A program made the position numbers and the translations under genes. From the NCBI GenBank assembly GCA_020912385.1, contig CP087211.1:2540704-2604703 (forward strand): DNA of 64,000 nt, given 5' to 3'. This document shows, piece after piece, positions 30,879-41,635 of the stretch (its first letter is position 1; each line of letters begins with the position of its first letter). The notes under the pieces are model-generated. The model was not told the origin of the DNA. It did not search any database and saw only the letters and a program-made list of their open reading frames with translations. This stretch comes from Neofusicoccum parvum (Eukaryota; Ascomycota; Dothideomycetes; Botryosphaeriales; Botryosphaeriaceae).

Positions 30879-33527
30879 ATGTCGCAATCAACCGAGTATT
30901 TTCACTATCTTTCCGAATACCACTTACTGGTCTGTAAGAGCTGCGGGTACGCTGTCTGTCTAGATCAAATTCGAAGCCATCTACGGGGCAAGTACCACAA
31001 GTTGCCCCTAAAAGAAACCGCCGCAGTCTTAGCCGATGTGCAGCGTAGATGGCCGGATCAAGCTCAGAACGCGCGCGACGTCTTCATTCCAGCCAAGGTA
31101 ACCCAGCCTATCGCCTACCTACCTCTATACAAGGACGGATTACTTTGCCAGCTCGAGCCTCAGCAGTGTTACTATATCTGCCGGAAGATGAACGTTCTTA
31201 AAACCCATTGGCGCGAAGCCCACCAATGGTCTCTAAGCACTAGGGGTAGATCCGGTAAACAAAAGGAGAAGCAGATCCAAACCCGTCTATAAACTATAAG
31301 AAAAGAAGTCTACTGCCAGAGATTTTTCATCCAAACCTACGGCTCGCAGTACTTCCAAGTCGAGCAGGTAGATGATAGTAATGAGGAAGAGGAGGAGGAG
31401 ATGGATATCGGCGCATTAGGCGTCCACCAAGAAGGCGACCTTATTAGAAGGCTTATTGAGAGAGACCTTTAGGAGCGCCATCGCATGCTCTCCGACGCAC
31501 GCCATATCTATCACGATGAAACCACCAAAACCGAGGTCTCGCCGTGGCTAGAGATGACCTGCTGGCCGTCCTTTTTCAACCGCCTTAACCTCTCCGAGGT
31601 CTCCACGCTCGCCTACGCGGCCGACCCTACCGAAGAGCCGTTGCTTGCTCTACTCTCCGAGAGCCTAGACCGGCTTGTTGAGCGGGCGTACCAGTCTATC
31701 TGCGAGGACAAGATCAGCGTGTTCGACCAGGCCCGCATCAACAGCTTTATGGCTGGCGAGCCCTTAGGTACGGAGCGGCTACTTATGATCAAGCTGCAGA
31801 AGAACACTTTCCGGAGCTATAAGCATCTATGGAAGCGCCTTCTCTGCTTTGCCTGCCGGACGAGCCGGGTGGACCAGCTAATTCAACTTGCACACCGGTT
31901 TACTCCTTCTCAGTTGTCCTATATTGAGGCTGTACTGTCACTATCTAGTGACCTGCGGGCTCTTATCTCGGACAGTAGCAGTAGCGGTATTTCCGGCGAA
32001 GCAGCGAGCGCTCAGAAGCAGGTAGAGGCCGCTCTAGATAGGGCGTGCCTCCTCCTCTGTATCTCCCTCCTAGACCACAACATTAGGGGCAGCCACTTTA
32101 AAAGCCCCGTGCTCAGCTTCCTTGCCGTCCTCGGTATTGACGAGAAAAAAGATTGCGGCTTCCACGGGCCGCTTACATACTCGCCCCAGCTGTCCAAATT
32201 CATCAAGATCGCACAGATGCTCGTTATCGAGCGGGCCGTGCTTGCTGCAGATGAAGGGGCTATTGAATACCCCTCCGACTTGCTCGACGAGATGAGACAG
32301 CGCTTTATGGTCCGAGGGTCTCGCTCAGCTTTCGACTGGGTATGCAGGCTCCGCGCCTACGCAAAGAAGGTGTTGAGCAATACTACGGTTACTGGCCATA
32401 TCATCTGGTCAGACGATATCAGCACAGTGACCTACAAGCAGGCGACCGTTAGCATGGAGCAGCTTAAGTCCTTTATCAGCCTTGAGATGGGTCTGGCCCA
32501 ACAGGAGCTACGAGATCTACTTCTAATCCATCCGGAGGAGAAGCATGAAGAGGTTGTACCTGCTCTCGTCCTTCACCGTCTACAGGACGACCATAGTAAT
32601 GGTCAAAATGGTTGGAGTTTCCTCAAGGACGCTAGAAATGCGGCCCAGTTTGAACTACCTGGTGGAAGTGGAAACTGGCTGATCAACCGTGTACTCGACA
32701 ATGACTGGCTCCGGGATGAGCTCGTGTCTCTTGGAAAAAAGAGGGAGCTACGTTGGAAGAAACCGGCTGTAAGCCAGTACCTCGCTAAGGTCGACCGCTT
32801 TCTTGAGCGCCTACTACTTCTAGTCCACTTGACGTCTGGACAACCCGCACGTGGCACCGAACTGGTGAGCCTACAGCATTGTAACACCCGGCAGGGCCAC
32901 CACCGGAGTATTTTCATTGAGAACGGCCTCGTCGGCACGGTTACGTCCTACCATAAGGGATACAACGTTACTGGCTCAACAAAAATCATCCACCGATATC
33001 TCCCGAGGGAGGTTAGCGAGTTGCTAGTGTATTACCTCTGGCTAGTCCTGCCATTCTGGCAGAAACTCGAGACCTTGGCTTTTCAACGGCTAGAACAATC
33101 GTCATCCTTTCTGTGGCCGAAGGGAGCTGGCGGCTGGGATAGTAGTAGGCTAGGAGCTGTTCTGGCAAGGGAAACGAGCATGCATCTAGGCACGACGCTT
33201 AACATCATGACGTACAGGCATATTGCTATTGCAATCTCACGCCAGCATCTGAAATGTGGGGGTTTTAAACGGGACTATGGAATGGACAAGAAGCTAGCAG
33301 ATGAGCAGGCAACTCACGGCTCTTGGATTGCGGGCACAGTGTACGCGAGAGGTCTCCAGGAGGCGCCTGGACATGTGGAGGCACGAAGAATAGAATACCG
33401 GGCTACTAGTCGGGAGTGGCATAGTTTTCTTGGGTTTCGGGTGTATCTTGGGGCTCGGAAGCGCCCGCTAATAGAAGATGAAAGTCTAGGAGACGGAGTA
33501 TCAAAGAGGGCCTGCTTGGGATGGTAA
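30879..33527 (+). pseudogene. OrsD zinc-finger / tyrosine-recombinase-like protein without helicase (two nonsense codons)
   Basis: One frame of 883 codons from ATG 30879 to TAA 33525, interrupted only by TAA 31290 (a Gln position) and TAG 31470. N-terminus: LVCKSCGYAVCLDQIRSHLRGKYH (OrsD-like), then YYICRKMNVLKTHWREAH (C2H2-like). The C-terminal half is collinear with residues about 870-1100 of the telomeric helicase. It shows a tyrosine-recombinase pattern: GQPARGTEL (Arg codon 32850), YHKGY (Lys), TYRHIAIAISR (box-II Arg) and THGSWIAGTVYARG, where the His (33315) and Tyr (33342) are nine residues apart. The His of the HxxR pair is Met here. Likely a DNA-recombining or domesticated mobile-element enzyme; function is inferred. 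With only two stops it is a recent or borderline pseudogene. Confidence 0.75.
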
Positions 33528-34389
33528 ACTGTTTTCTTTTAGGATTGTATTATTTTTCTTTTTCCTAATCGGGTTTTATAGGTGTCTACTTTATAGAGGC
33601 GTATAGGTCTAATTAAGCGATTATAGAAGACGAAAAAGAAAAGAAGTAGTGAGGAGAGATGGTAGTAGGTAAAAAGGCAAGCGGTTTAGCCCCGCCCCGA
33701 AGGGCGAGGCTAAGTCTAACCAGGCATCACGTCGTTGGTTACCCGCAACCAATGGGGGAATTTAACTCGATGATACCTGGCCAGAGAATTACAACACGGA
33801 TAACGCGGTCCGAGGGACCTCACCGTGCCGGGCAACCCTGCTCCCACCCCAGCCGACCGGTGGTCGACTAGGGGGGCCCTCAATAGACGCACTGGTCGTG
33901 AGACCAGCAGTAGGCAATCAGTCCCCGAATCACCGGGAACAACCATCCTGTGCCGACCCAAGGGTCGACAGGCGCCGTCAGCCAAGCTGTTTTCCGACTG
34001 CACCAGGCAGCCGTTTGATGAGATAAGGTTGGAGGATTGAATACATATACCAAGTAAAAATAAGTCAACGTGGTCGAATGAGGCTGAAATTGGGACATGT
34101 GATAGAGGAGGGAAAACCGAGTATTTTGACGTATTTTTCGTATCTTTCCGCGCGTCGGGCGAGGAGTTATTCAATTTCGAAGATTTAGGCGGCGCGGAGC
34201 GGGCAGGAATCGAACTCGTGACCTTTGGATAAGAATCCTGCGAGGAAAGCGGGCGTGGAAAGGGGGGAAAAGAGAAGGGAGGGGAGGGGAGGAGGCCCTT
34301 TTATAGCTATCTACTCACTCTTCAACCGTGCACGCGCTAAGCTAAATTGATTTAGATTCGCTTTAGAGCGCTAAAGAGAAGCGTCTAAT
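33528..34389. other. Spacer downstream of the OrsD/recombinase gene
   Basis: T-rich 3' flank, then non-coding sequence. A GGAATCGAACTCGTGACC word at about 34205 resembles the T-arm of a tRNA on the minus strand, but the T stem does not pair. No gene supported. Confidence 0.4.
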
Positions 34390-34850
34390 TGTTACGGCGC
34401 AGCCTATACAGAACCTGGGTAGAAGGAAAGGAAGGTGATGGAATTCGCGCTTGATCGGTCGGAAGCGATGAATGAATGGCTTGATTGCCTGGTTGCTGAG
34501 GCGCTTGTGGTCTTGATCCCCAAGACGTCTCAGAATGAATGACTAAGCTAATATACTATCCAATAACAGATAACGGAGGTGATTGAGCTCATTTTCCATT
34601 AGAAGGACAAGCGGGGCGCCTACAAGCCCGTAAAAAGAAGATCCACCGGCGGGAAGTCACGTGACTCCCGGTTCAGCCGTTCGAAGCCTTGGCACTCTGA
34701 ACTCCTGAACCGCAGGAGTTCAGACGTTCAACCGCTTGGCGGAATGAACCTATAAACTATCAGATTGTATAGACTCTCCTACGTATATAAACCATACTTA
34801 TTAGCATAGCTTTGACCTTCGTGGTCAATTTACTTCGATAATCAATCTAC
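34390..34850 (+). mobile_element. Truncated type-C LTR with a strong hairpin
   Basis: Starts TGTTACGGCGCAGCC like the other type-C LTRs and runs through TATATAAACCATAC and AGCTTTGACCTTCGTGGTCA to AATCAATCTAC, where the next LTR begins. It therefore lacks its 3' third. A perfect 12-bp inverted repeat, TCTGAACTCCTG (34696-34707) / CAGGAGTTCAGA (34713-34724), has a 5-nt loop. Confidence 0.65.
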
Positions 34851-35308
34851 TGTTACGGCACAGCCTCCATGAGGTGAGGAAGTTGGGGGATTGCCCCGCA
34901 GTAGGCGAAGAACACAAAGAGATGTGGGTCAAGAGTCACGTGACTCCCGCGATCAGCTAGGACCCACCCGCTCAGTAACTGAGCCGGCGGTCTTAACTGA
35001 GCCACCCGCTCAGTTGGAGCCAGGCGCTCAGGGCGTGAGCATCACCAACTCACTGAGCGTATAGATTGATAGAACTTTCCTACAGTATATAAACTACACT
35101 CCTTAGTATAGCTTTGACCTTCGTGGTCAACTTCAATAATCAATCTACACCATTGATTAGTAACACGGCCTTCGCACGCAGTGCTCAGTCACGTGTATTC
35201 GTTCACACTTGTTCTCTCCCCCTACCTTGTACCCACTCAAGGTAAACCCTACACGGCTTACCACCCTCTTTGGTGTTTGATCCTTGGAGGCAGAGGCCCG
35301 CCGTTACA
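34851..35308 (+). mobile_element. 5' LTR of element C
   Basis: Begins TGTTACGGCACAGCC and ends GCCCGCCGTTACA. A TATATAAA box lies at 35086-35093, followed by TAGCTTTGACC. The U3 part contains many CTGAGC/GCTCAG words in both orientations. It is flanked on the left by a truncated LTR of the same family. Confidence 0.75.
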
Positions 35309-35390
35309 CTTTGACCACCATCCTTGCAAGGAAGGGTAAGAGAACATCGGGTAAGGTATCACCCCCTAACGAGTTTAGGAAACAGCAATG

Positions 35391-35739
35391 TGTCACGACT
35401 CAAGAAGAACAAGTCAGATTCTCGAAATTGACTAAAGTTTCTAAGCTAGAGAAAAGAAAGAGAAAGGAAAAAAGAATAAAGAAGAGAAGAGGAGGACTTA
35501 TATATCCAGACAGTTAAATAGCCGGTCTTAGGCTTCCCTCTCTAGTGCGTTTTCGCTAAGCGTTTGCTCTTAGCAAACCCCGTGTCTTAGACATCTTTGT
35601 CTTAGAAAAGTGCCTTAGCCCGATTAGGCTTAGTTTTCTACAGGTCCTTCTGCCCGTTTCCATCGACCTGCCGAAGGTCTCGGCGCCGGCACTCCCTTCT
35701 TACCTAGAGAAAGAGAAGTTGACGGTCTGAATCGTCACA
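35391..35739 (-). mobile_element. 3' LTR of element B
   Basis: Plus-strand ends TGTCACGACT and GAATCGTCACA. It appears identical to 41285-41633 on reading, which means little time since insertion. A TATATAT box lies near 35505. Confidence 0.9.
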
Positions 35740-35753
35740 TTACCTCCCCTCTT
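35740..35753 (-). promoter_or_regulatory. Polypurine tract of element B
   Basis: AAGAGGGGAGGTAA on the minus strand, directly abutting the 3' LTR: the expected primer site for plus-strand DNA synthesis. Confidence 0.75.
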
Positions 35754-35777
35754 AAGCGAGAGCTTCTGGCGATGTCC

Positions 35778-38700
35778 TCACTCGACAGCCTCGTTGTTTT
35801 CCTGGATCCACCGTTGAAGTTCCTTCGGTGGTCCTGGTTTCGCCGGGTAGGAGTCGTGGAATTCCTTGAGTTTTCCTACCGCGTGGTTGAAGTTGGCTGC
35901 GGGATACCATTGGAGGTCAGGTGGCCAGTCCGCCCACTGGACTCTATACTGGAGTTTCTTTCCTTTACCAGTAAAGCGTGAGTCAAGAATGGACTCCACT
36001 ACGTACTCCTCCTTGTTGTCCACCTGCACCGCAGGCTGTGGCTCTGGTATTTGGCCGGGGAGAGGGTTGCCATCGTCCCTTGTAAGCTTGTTTGGATGGA
36101 AAACGTTGGCGCGATTGGTGCCTGGGGGTAGCTGGAGACGATAAGCGGTTCCCACCTTCTCGATAATGGGATATGGTCCAATCCGCGTCCATCCTAGCTT
36201 CCGTGAGGGTCGGTCCAAATCCATGTCCTTGGTAGAGATAAACACCTTGTCTCCCACCTCGTAGGACACATCCTTCCTGTGACGGTTGGCGAACTCTACT
36301 TGCTTCTCCTGGGATTGCTGCAGGTGGAATTTTGTGAATTCCCAGACCTTCTGCATCTTATCTGCCATCTCGTTGGCTCTTTCTCTGCTCCAGGTGGCCG
36401 CGGCGGTAGGGGCCGGAGGCGTAGGTGTCCAGTCGAAGGATAGACGGGGTTCGTATCCATAGACCACGAAGAAGGGGCTCACTGTAGACGAGGCGGAGAT
36501 GTTTCCATTAGCGGCGTATTCTGCGGAGGCAAGCCAGTCTACCCAATCGTCTTGGTAGTAGCTGACGTAATGACGGAGGTAGATTTCCATTTCCTTGTTG
36601 GCGTTTTCCGTCTGTCCGTCTGTCTCCGGGTGGTAGGCTGTTGAGAGGCGGTGATCAATCTGTAGGAGCTTACAGAGTCCCTGCCAGAATTCGCTAATGA
36701 ACTGAGGTCCTCGATCTGAGATGATAGTGTCCGGTAGGCCATGATACTTCCAGATATTGTCTCTGAAGATCTGCGCCATTTGACTCGCGGTGGTGGTATC
36801 GTGACAGGGAATAAAGTGCCGCATTTTTGAGAACCGGTCCACCACTACTAGGACGGCGGTGAATCCTCTGCAGTTTGGCAACTTGGTGACAAAGTCACAG
36901 GATAGGTGCTTCCAGGGCTGGTCCCCGATGGGGAGCGGCTTAAGCAGGCCGTTATAGGATTCCGTTTTGTATTTGGCCCTCTTACAGGAGTGGCAGTTCT
37001 GTACGTACCGCTTCACTGCCTTTTTCATACCATTCCAGTAGTACCTCTCTTTTAAGAGCTCCCAGGTGCGCTGGATGCCTGGATGTCCCGTTGCTGGGGG
37101 TCGATGAGCAGCCTGGATAAGCCTCAGCCTAATGCGGTCGTTCTGGGGCACTACGAGGCGGTTCTCTTGGAAGATAAGTAGGCCGTCGCGGACTGAGTAT
37201 TCAGGGTGCTTGCTAACGTCCTGACGGATAGCTGTTAAGGCGTCATCCGCCCGGTTGGCGGTCCGTAGCTCCGTGGGGAGGTCTGGGTCTTCGAGTGGCT
37301 CGAGGGGAGCGAGGGTAAAGCTTCCTGGGGGGAGAGCTGTACGGTTCATAGAGGTAAGGCGAGAGTCGGATTCGTTAGCCGGTAGGTCCTGTTCCCGACG
37401 GGAGAGAGCATCGGCCCTCTCGTTCTTCTTTCCCGCGATAGGGACAATCTTAAAGTCGTACTCCGCGAGTTCCTCCGCCCATCGGATCTGGCGGCGCGAG
37501 AGTTGCTTATTGGTCATGAACGTTCTTAGGGTCTCGTGATCAGTGAACACCTGGATCGGCTCCTGGGCGCTCCGGCACTCGGGGCTCCACTCTTGAAAGG
37601 CGCGGACGATAGCAAAGAGTTCCTTATCGTAAATGGTATAATTGCATTCCGTATCAGAGAGCTTCTTGGAGAAGTAGGCAACTGGATGAAGCTTTCCCTC
37701 CTCATCCTTCTGTGAGAGAACTCCCCCACTAACGTAGTCAGAAGAGTCTACTTCGAGGAAGATGGGCTTCGCCGGGTCGAAATGTCGAAGTACTGGGTCT
37801 GAGCGGACGGCGTCCTTTAGTGCTTGGAAGGCGGCCTCACACTTCGGTGTCCAGGCCCACGCCACCTTGTTCTTGGTCAGGTCGGTGAGTGGTTTTGCAA
37901 TCCTCGAGTAGTTCTTGATAAACCGGCGGTAGTAGTTGCAGAGGCCTAGGAATGAGCGTACTCCTCGGAGAGAGATTGGGGCTTTCCATTCCAGGATGGC
38001 TGCAACCTTCTGGGGGTCCATCCGGATTCCGTCTCGCCCAACGATGAGGCCAAGGAAGCGAGTCTCGGTAACCTCAAATTCGCATTTCTTAATGTCCGCT
38101 TGAAGGCCTGCTTCTCTGAGTTTCTTGAGGACCAGTCGTACCTGTTCTCTATGCTCTTTTCTCGTCTTACTGTAGACCAGAATGTCGTCCATGAACACTG
38201 AGCAGAAGTCGTCCAATCCGGCCATCATAACCTCGTTCATGTACTGCTGGAAGGTGGCAGGTCCATTGCACAATCCAAAGGGTAGGACGTTGTAGCGGTA
38301 TGATCCGTAGCGCGTCCGGAAGGTTGTAAGGTCCTTGGAGTCTTCATGCATCCGGATCCTATGGAATGCCTGTCTGACATCAATCTTGGAGAAGTAACGC
38401 GCCCCAGTAAGCCGGGCTAGCGTCTCGTCAATCAGTGGGAGCGGGTATTTGTTTTTTCTTTGTGGCGGCGTTGAGGCGTCGGTAGTCCACACAGAAACGG
38501 AATCCCCCATTAGCCTTTCTTGCCATGAGGATGGGTGAACCGAACGGTGCCCTGCTCGCTTCAATAAACCCCTTTCCTAGGTTCTCCTCAATGTAGTCCT
38601 TTGCAGCCGCGAGCTCGTCAGCGGACATGCGGTATAGAGGCGGCGTGCGTAGCTCCGGGTCCTGGTTGAGCTCAATCTTATGGTCACAAGGCCTTGATGG

Positions 38701-39608
38701 GGGGAGCTCGTCTGATCTCTGCTTGGAGAAGTTCTCTGCCAGGTCCTGCAGCCATTCAGGTAACTGAGGGGTGAGTTCCTTTAGCTCTTCAGGCAGCTGC
38801 TGTTGAAAGGCGTTGATCCTAGCCTGCTCCTCCTCTTCGAGTAGCTCCCAGAGGCGGAGGTGGTACACTTCAGTGCCCTCTTGCTTCAGTGAACGCAGGA
38901 ATCCTTCTGCAGTCACAAGCTGCATATCCCGCCTTGGTACTTTCTTCCTAGGCGGAGGAGGTCCTTCCTCCTCGTTCCTAGCTAGTTCCTTTCTCATTTC
39001 CTTTAGGGATTCCTTCATGTCCGCTTGGAAGGAGTTTCTAGTAATGATTCCCTGGGGTCGCCATGGTTCTACCTTGGGAGGCGTCGTTGGATTAAGCTTT
39101 CTTGGCTCCGCCGCGGCGGGCCTACCGGGGTGCGTGCAGAAGTTCGGCTTGAACGCGACTGAGTTGCTGTTTGCGTCTGGCAACGCGCCATGGGCCTGCA
39201 ACCAGCCCTTTCCTAGCAGCATGTCGTGGTTCCCAAGGTCCATGATGAGCAAGGGAGAGGTGGCTTCCCAGTGATTCTTGACCTGGAGGTGTGGGCAGAT
39301 CTTATGGGTGATGGGCTTTCCGCTTCGCCCGTCCGCAACGGTGTAAGGGATCGGCTTGGAGAGGGGAATAGGTATAATTCCAAGCTCTTCTATTATCTGG
39401 TGCGCGAGGCTCCTGCTCACGGTGGCGTATACAAGTGCTCCAGTATCAACCATTGCATCAACCTGTATTTTCTTTCCTTGACCAGATAATGTACAGTGTG
39501 CAATAATGGGTTCTGGGTTGGGGTGCCAAAGGGAAGTCACCTGTACTTCCGTGAACAAAGCCTGTTCCTTACTCCTAGGCGCGTCTTTGCCAGGAGTTAC
39601 TCTTTTCC
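35778..39608 (-). CDS. Element B pol: protease, RT, RNase H, integrase, chromodomain (one frameshift)
   Basis: Expressed by -1 frameshifting from gag. Part 1 (to 38428): protease with VDTGALVYA, then RT N-part FIEASRAPFGSPILMAR and FRFCVDYRRLN. An extra base in the T6/A6 run 38452-38457 shifts the frame; part 2 runs to 35778. RT active site FMDDILVYS; RNase H FLEVDSSDYVSGGVL; integrase zinc HRPPATGHPG ... CHSCKRAK; core D-D-E in LSCDFVTKL, IISDRGPQF and QTENANKEM; chromodomain VVESILDSRF ... YRVQWADWPPDLQWYPA. Full-length for the family. The frameshift could be a real lesion or a homopolymer error. Confidence 0.88.
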
Positions 39609-41003
39609 CGAGTCTTCAGCTGATCCAGAGTCCGGCTCAGCATTGGCGATAGTAACCGCCTTGGCAGGGCAGACGTTAGCCATATGTCCCTTCTGATGAC
39701 AGTGGAAGCAGCGGCCTTCCTTGCGGTGAGAATCCCGCTCCTCAGCCGTCAGTGACTTCTTCTGTTCCTGCCCAGAGGTGGTATGCTCCACCGTTGGCTT
39801 GGTATTCTTTAGGAGCTTATTAGCGCGCTCCTTCTTCTTCTCTGCCGCCTTAACATCGTTCTGGAGTTCCCTGTCCAGCGTACGGGCACGAGCCGTTAGA
39901 TCCTGGAAGCTGAAGTTCAGGGAGTCCTTAACGGGCGCCAGTCCATGGCGAAGTCCTCCTGAAAGGCGGGTCCACATCTCCTCAAACCACTGGTCCCTTG
40001 GAAGCTCGGATTCCGTGGCGAGGGCAATGAACTTAGCGTAGAAGGAGTTGAAAGGCGTCGTGTTCTGGTAGAAGCGGCGGAATTCCTGGCGCTTGTTCTG
40101 GAGGAAGTGGGGGTCGTCAAATACGGAGGTAAGAAGAACAAAGGCTTCTTCGGCCGTCTGGAAGGCAGCGGGTCCCTCATGAACGTTCGGCCTGATGGTG
40201 TCTGAGGCCGTCCCAGTGGTGCGTGAGAAGATGTAGGATATCTTGGCCCTTTCAGTCTTGTAGTGGTCCGCGTTAACTTCCAGCTTGTTGTACATCTCGG
40301 CCTTCCAGTGCCTAAAGGAAGGCTCCTTCTCGGGTTCTCCAGTAAACTGTGGAGGATCAGATAGCTTCGCGGAACGTCCTCCCTGATGCTGAGATATTAG
40401 GGAGCGGACTAGGGTTTCCATAGTTGGCTGACTGTCAGGAACGGAGCTCAGCTCGGACTGGTTTCCAGGGGATTGACGTCCTGTGGTGGGCCGGTAGCTG
40501 AAAGTGACGTTCGGCTCCCTGAGGCTCTTGTCCTGTCGTCTAGCGCGCTCTAGTTCAGCCTTGAGGATACCTTGCTCTGTAGTGAGCTCCTTATTCTCCT
40601 GGTAGATCTGCGTGCTTCTTTCTTCAAGGTTCTTAAAGTTACTAAGAAGCTCGTTGAACTCAACAGCGGCCTCTGTCTTCTTTCCTTGCTCTTGCTGAAT
40701 ATACTGGAGAAGATCTCCTATTAGGTACTTTGTTTTTCCTAGATCCTGGAAGAGGATCTCCATTTCTTCCTCATTTTTCAGCACATTGAACAGGGAGATC
40801 TTTCCATGCTGGAAGGGGTTCATTGTGAAGTCTTGAATGTCTCCTCCACCCGGGTGGTTGTGGGGTGTGTACTGGAAGAGCACATCATCTGAGGTTACTG
40901 GGGGTGGCTGTTCAATTGCCTCAGGAGCGTCTTGCTCCTTTTCTTTTCCTTTTAGTTCCTTGGTACGTCTAGCGCCGCGTGCGCTCGATCCAGGAGTCGA
41001 CAT
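39597..41003 (-). CDS. Element B gag, 468 aa
   Basis: ATG 41003 (MSTPGSSARGARR) to TAA 39597. A coiled coil (NLEERSTQIYQENKELTTEQ) precedes the capsid-like retrotransposon gag domain (FTGEPEKEPSFRHWKAEMYN ... FYAKFIALA), then a basic region and one CCHC zinc knuckle, CFHCHQKGHMANVC. It forms the particle that packages element RNA. An upstream open extension to 41117 lacks gag character, so I chose 41003. No nonsense codons. Confidence 0.85.
   Translation of the reverse strand: MSTPGSSARGARRTKELKGKEKEQDAPEAIEQPPPVTSDDVLFQYTPHNHPGGGDIQDFTMNPFQHGKISLFNVLKNEEEMEILFQDLGKTKYLIGDLLQYIQQEQGKKTEAAVEFNELLSNFKNLEERSTQIYQENKELTTEQGILKAELERARRQDKSLREPNVTFSYRPTTGRQSPGNQSELSSVPDSQPTMETLVRSLISQHQGGRSAKLSDPPQFTGEPEKEPSFRHWKAEMYNKLEVNADHYKTERAKISYIFSRTTGTASDTIRPNVHEGPAAFQTAEEAFVLLTSVFDDPHFLQNKRQEFRRFYQNTTPFNSFYAKFIALATESELPRDQWFEEMWTRLSGGLRHGLAPVKDSLNFSFQDLTARARTLDRELQNDVKAAEKKKERANKLLKNTKPTVEHTTSGQEQKKSLTAEERDSHRKEGRCFHCHQKGHMANVCPAKAVTIANAEPDSGSAEDSGKE
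39603..39609 (-). promoter_or_regulatory. -1 ribosomal frameshift heptamer GGGAAAA (element B gag-pol)
   Basis: In the gag frame the codons read TCG GGA AAA GAG TAA, so G GGA AAA fits X XXY YYZ, one codon before the gag stop. The pol frame is the -1 frame and is open from here. I did not establish a downstream pseudoknot. Confidence 0.7.
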
Positions 41004-41284
41004 GGTGGATGGCCCAACGCTCGTTACCAGGGCAAGCCTGCTGGAAGTTGAACGAAGGGGGGGGTTGATGAGAAGTGGTGAGAAGTGGTGAGAAGTGATG
41101 AGAAGTGACCAGGGCAAGCCGGCTGGTCAGTGTAGATACTTACCTGATGATCAGAGAGCGGGTCATCTGACTTGGTGGGTAGGTAGGTGAGTGGTGGGGT
41201 GACTTCGTCTTCTCGGAAATCAGGGCAAGCCAGCTGATGGTTGAGTAAGAGTAAGCCGAAGTGATTGGGGAGAGCTTAGAAAAG

Positions 41285-41633
41285 TGTCACGACTCAAGAA
41301 GAACAAGTCAGATTCTCGAAATTGACTAAAGTTTCTAAGCTAGAGAAAAGAAAGAGAAAGGAAAAAAGAATAAAGAAGAGAAGAGGAGGACTTATATATC
41401 CAGACAGTTAAATAGCCGGTCTTAGGCTTCCCTCTCTAGTGCGTTTTCGCTAAGCGTTTGCTCTTAGCAAACCCCGTGTCTTAGACATCTTTGTCTTAGA
41501 AAAGTGCCTTAGCCCGATTAGGCTTAGTTTTCTACAGGTCCTTCTGCCCGTTTCCATCGACCTGCCGAAGGTCTCGGCGCCGGCACTCCCTTCTTACCTA
41601 GAGAAAGAGAAGTTGACGGTCTGAATCGTCACA
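41285..41633 (-). mobile_element. 5' LTR of element B
   Basis: 349 bp; same sequence and ends as 35391-35739. It drives transcription towards lower coordinates. The first bases inside the element (CTTTTCTAAGC on the minus strand) show no obvious tRNA match, so self-priming as in some chromoviruses is possible. Confidence 0.9.
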
Positions 41634-41635
41634 CA

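Larger units (their letters stand above)
35391..41633 (-). mobile_element. Young chromovirus-type Gypsy element B, nested in element C
   Basis: 6243 bp with two 349-bp LTRs that look identical base for base, flanked by the 5-bp duplication CAATG (35386-35390 and 41634-41638). On the minus strand: LTR, gag, a -1 frameshift site, then pol with protease, RT, RNase H, integrase and a C-terminal chromodomain, polypurine tract, LTR. It has no RIP-type stops. The only lesion I find is one extra base in an A run in the RT. The chromodomain identifies a chromovirus, which targets heterochromatin marks. Confidence 0.92.

Noticed and set aside
34180..34250. Possible tRNA on the minus strand (TTCGATTC word)
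   Set aside because: The T stem arms (ACGAG and CCTGC) do not pair and no complete anticodon or acceptor stem can be drawn.
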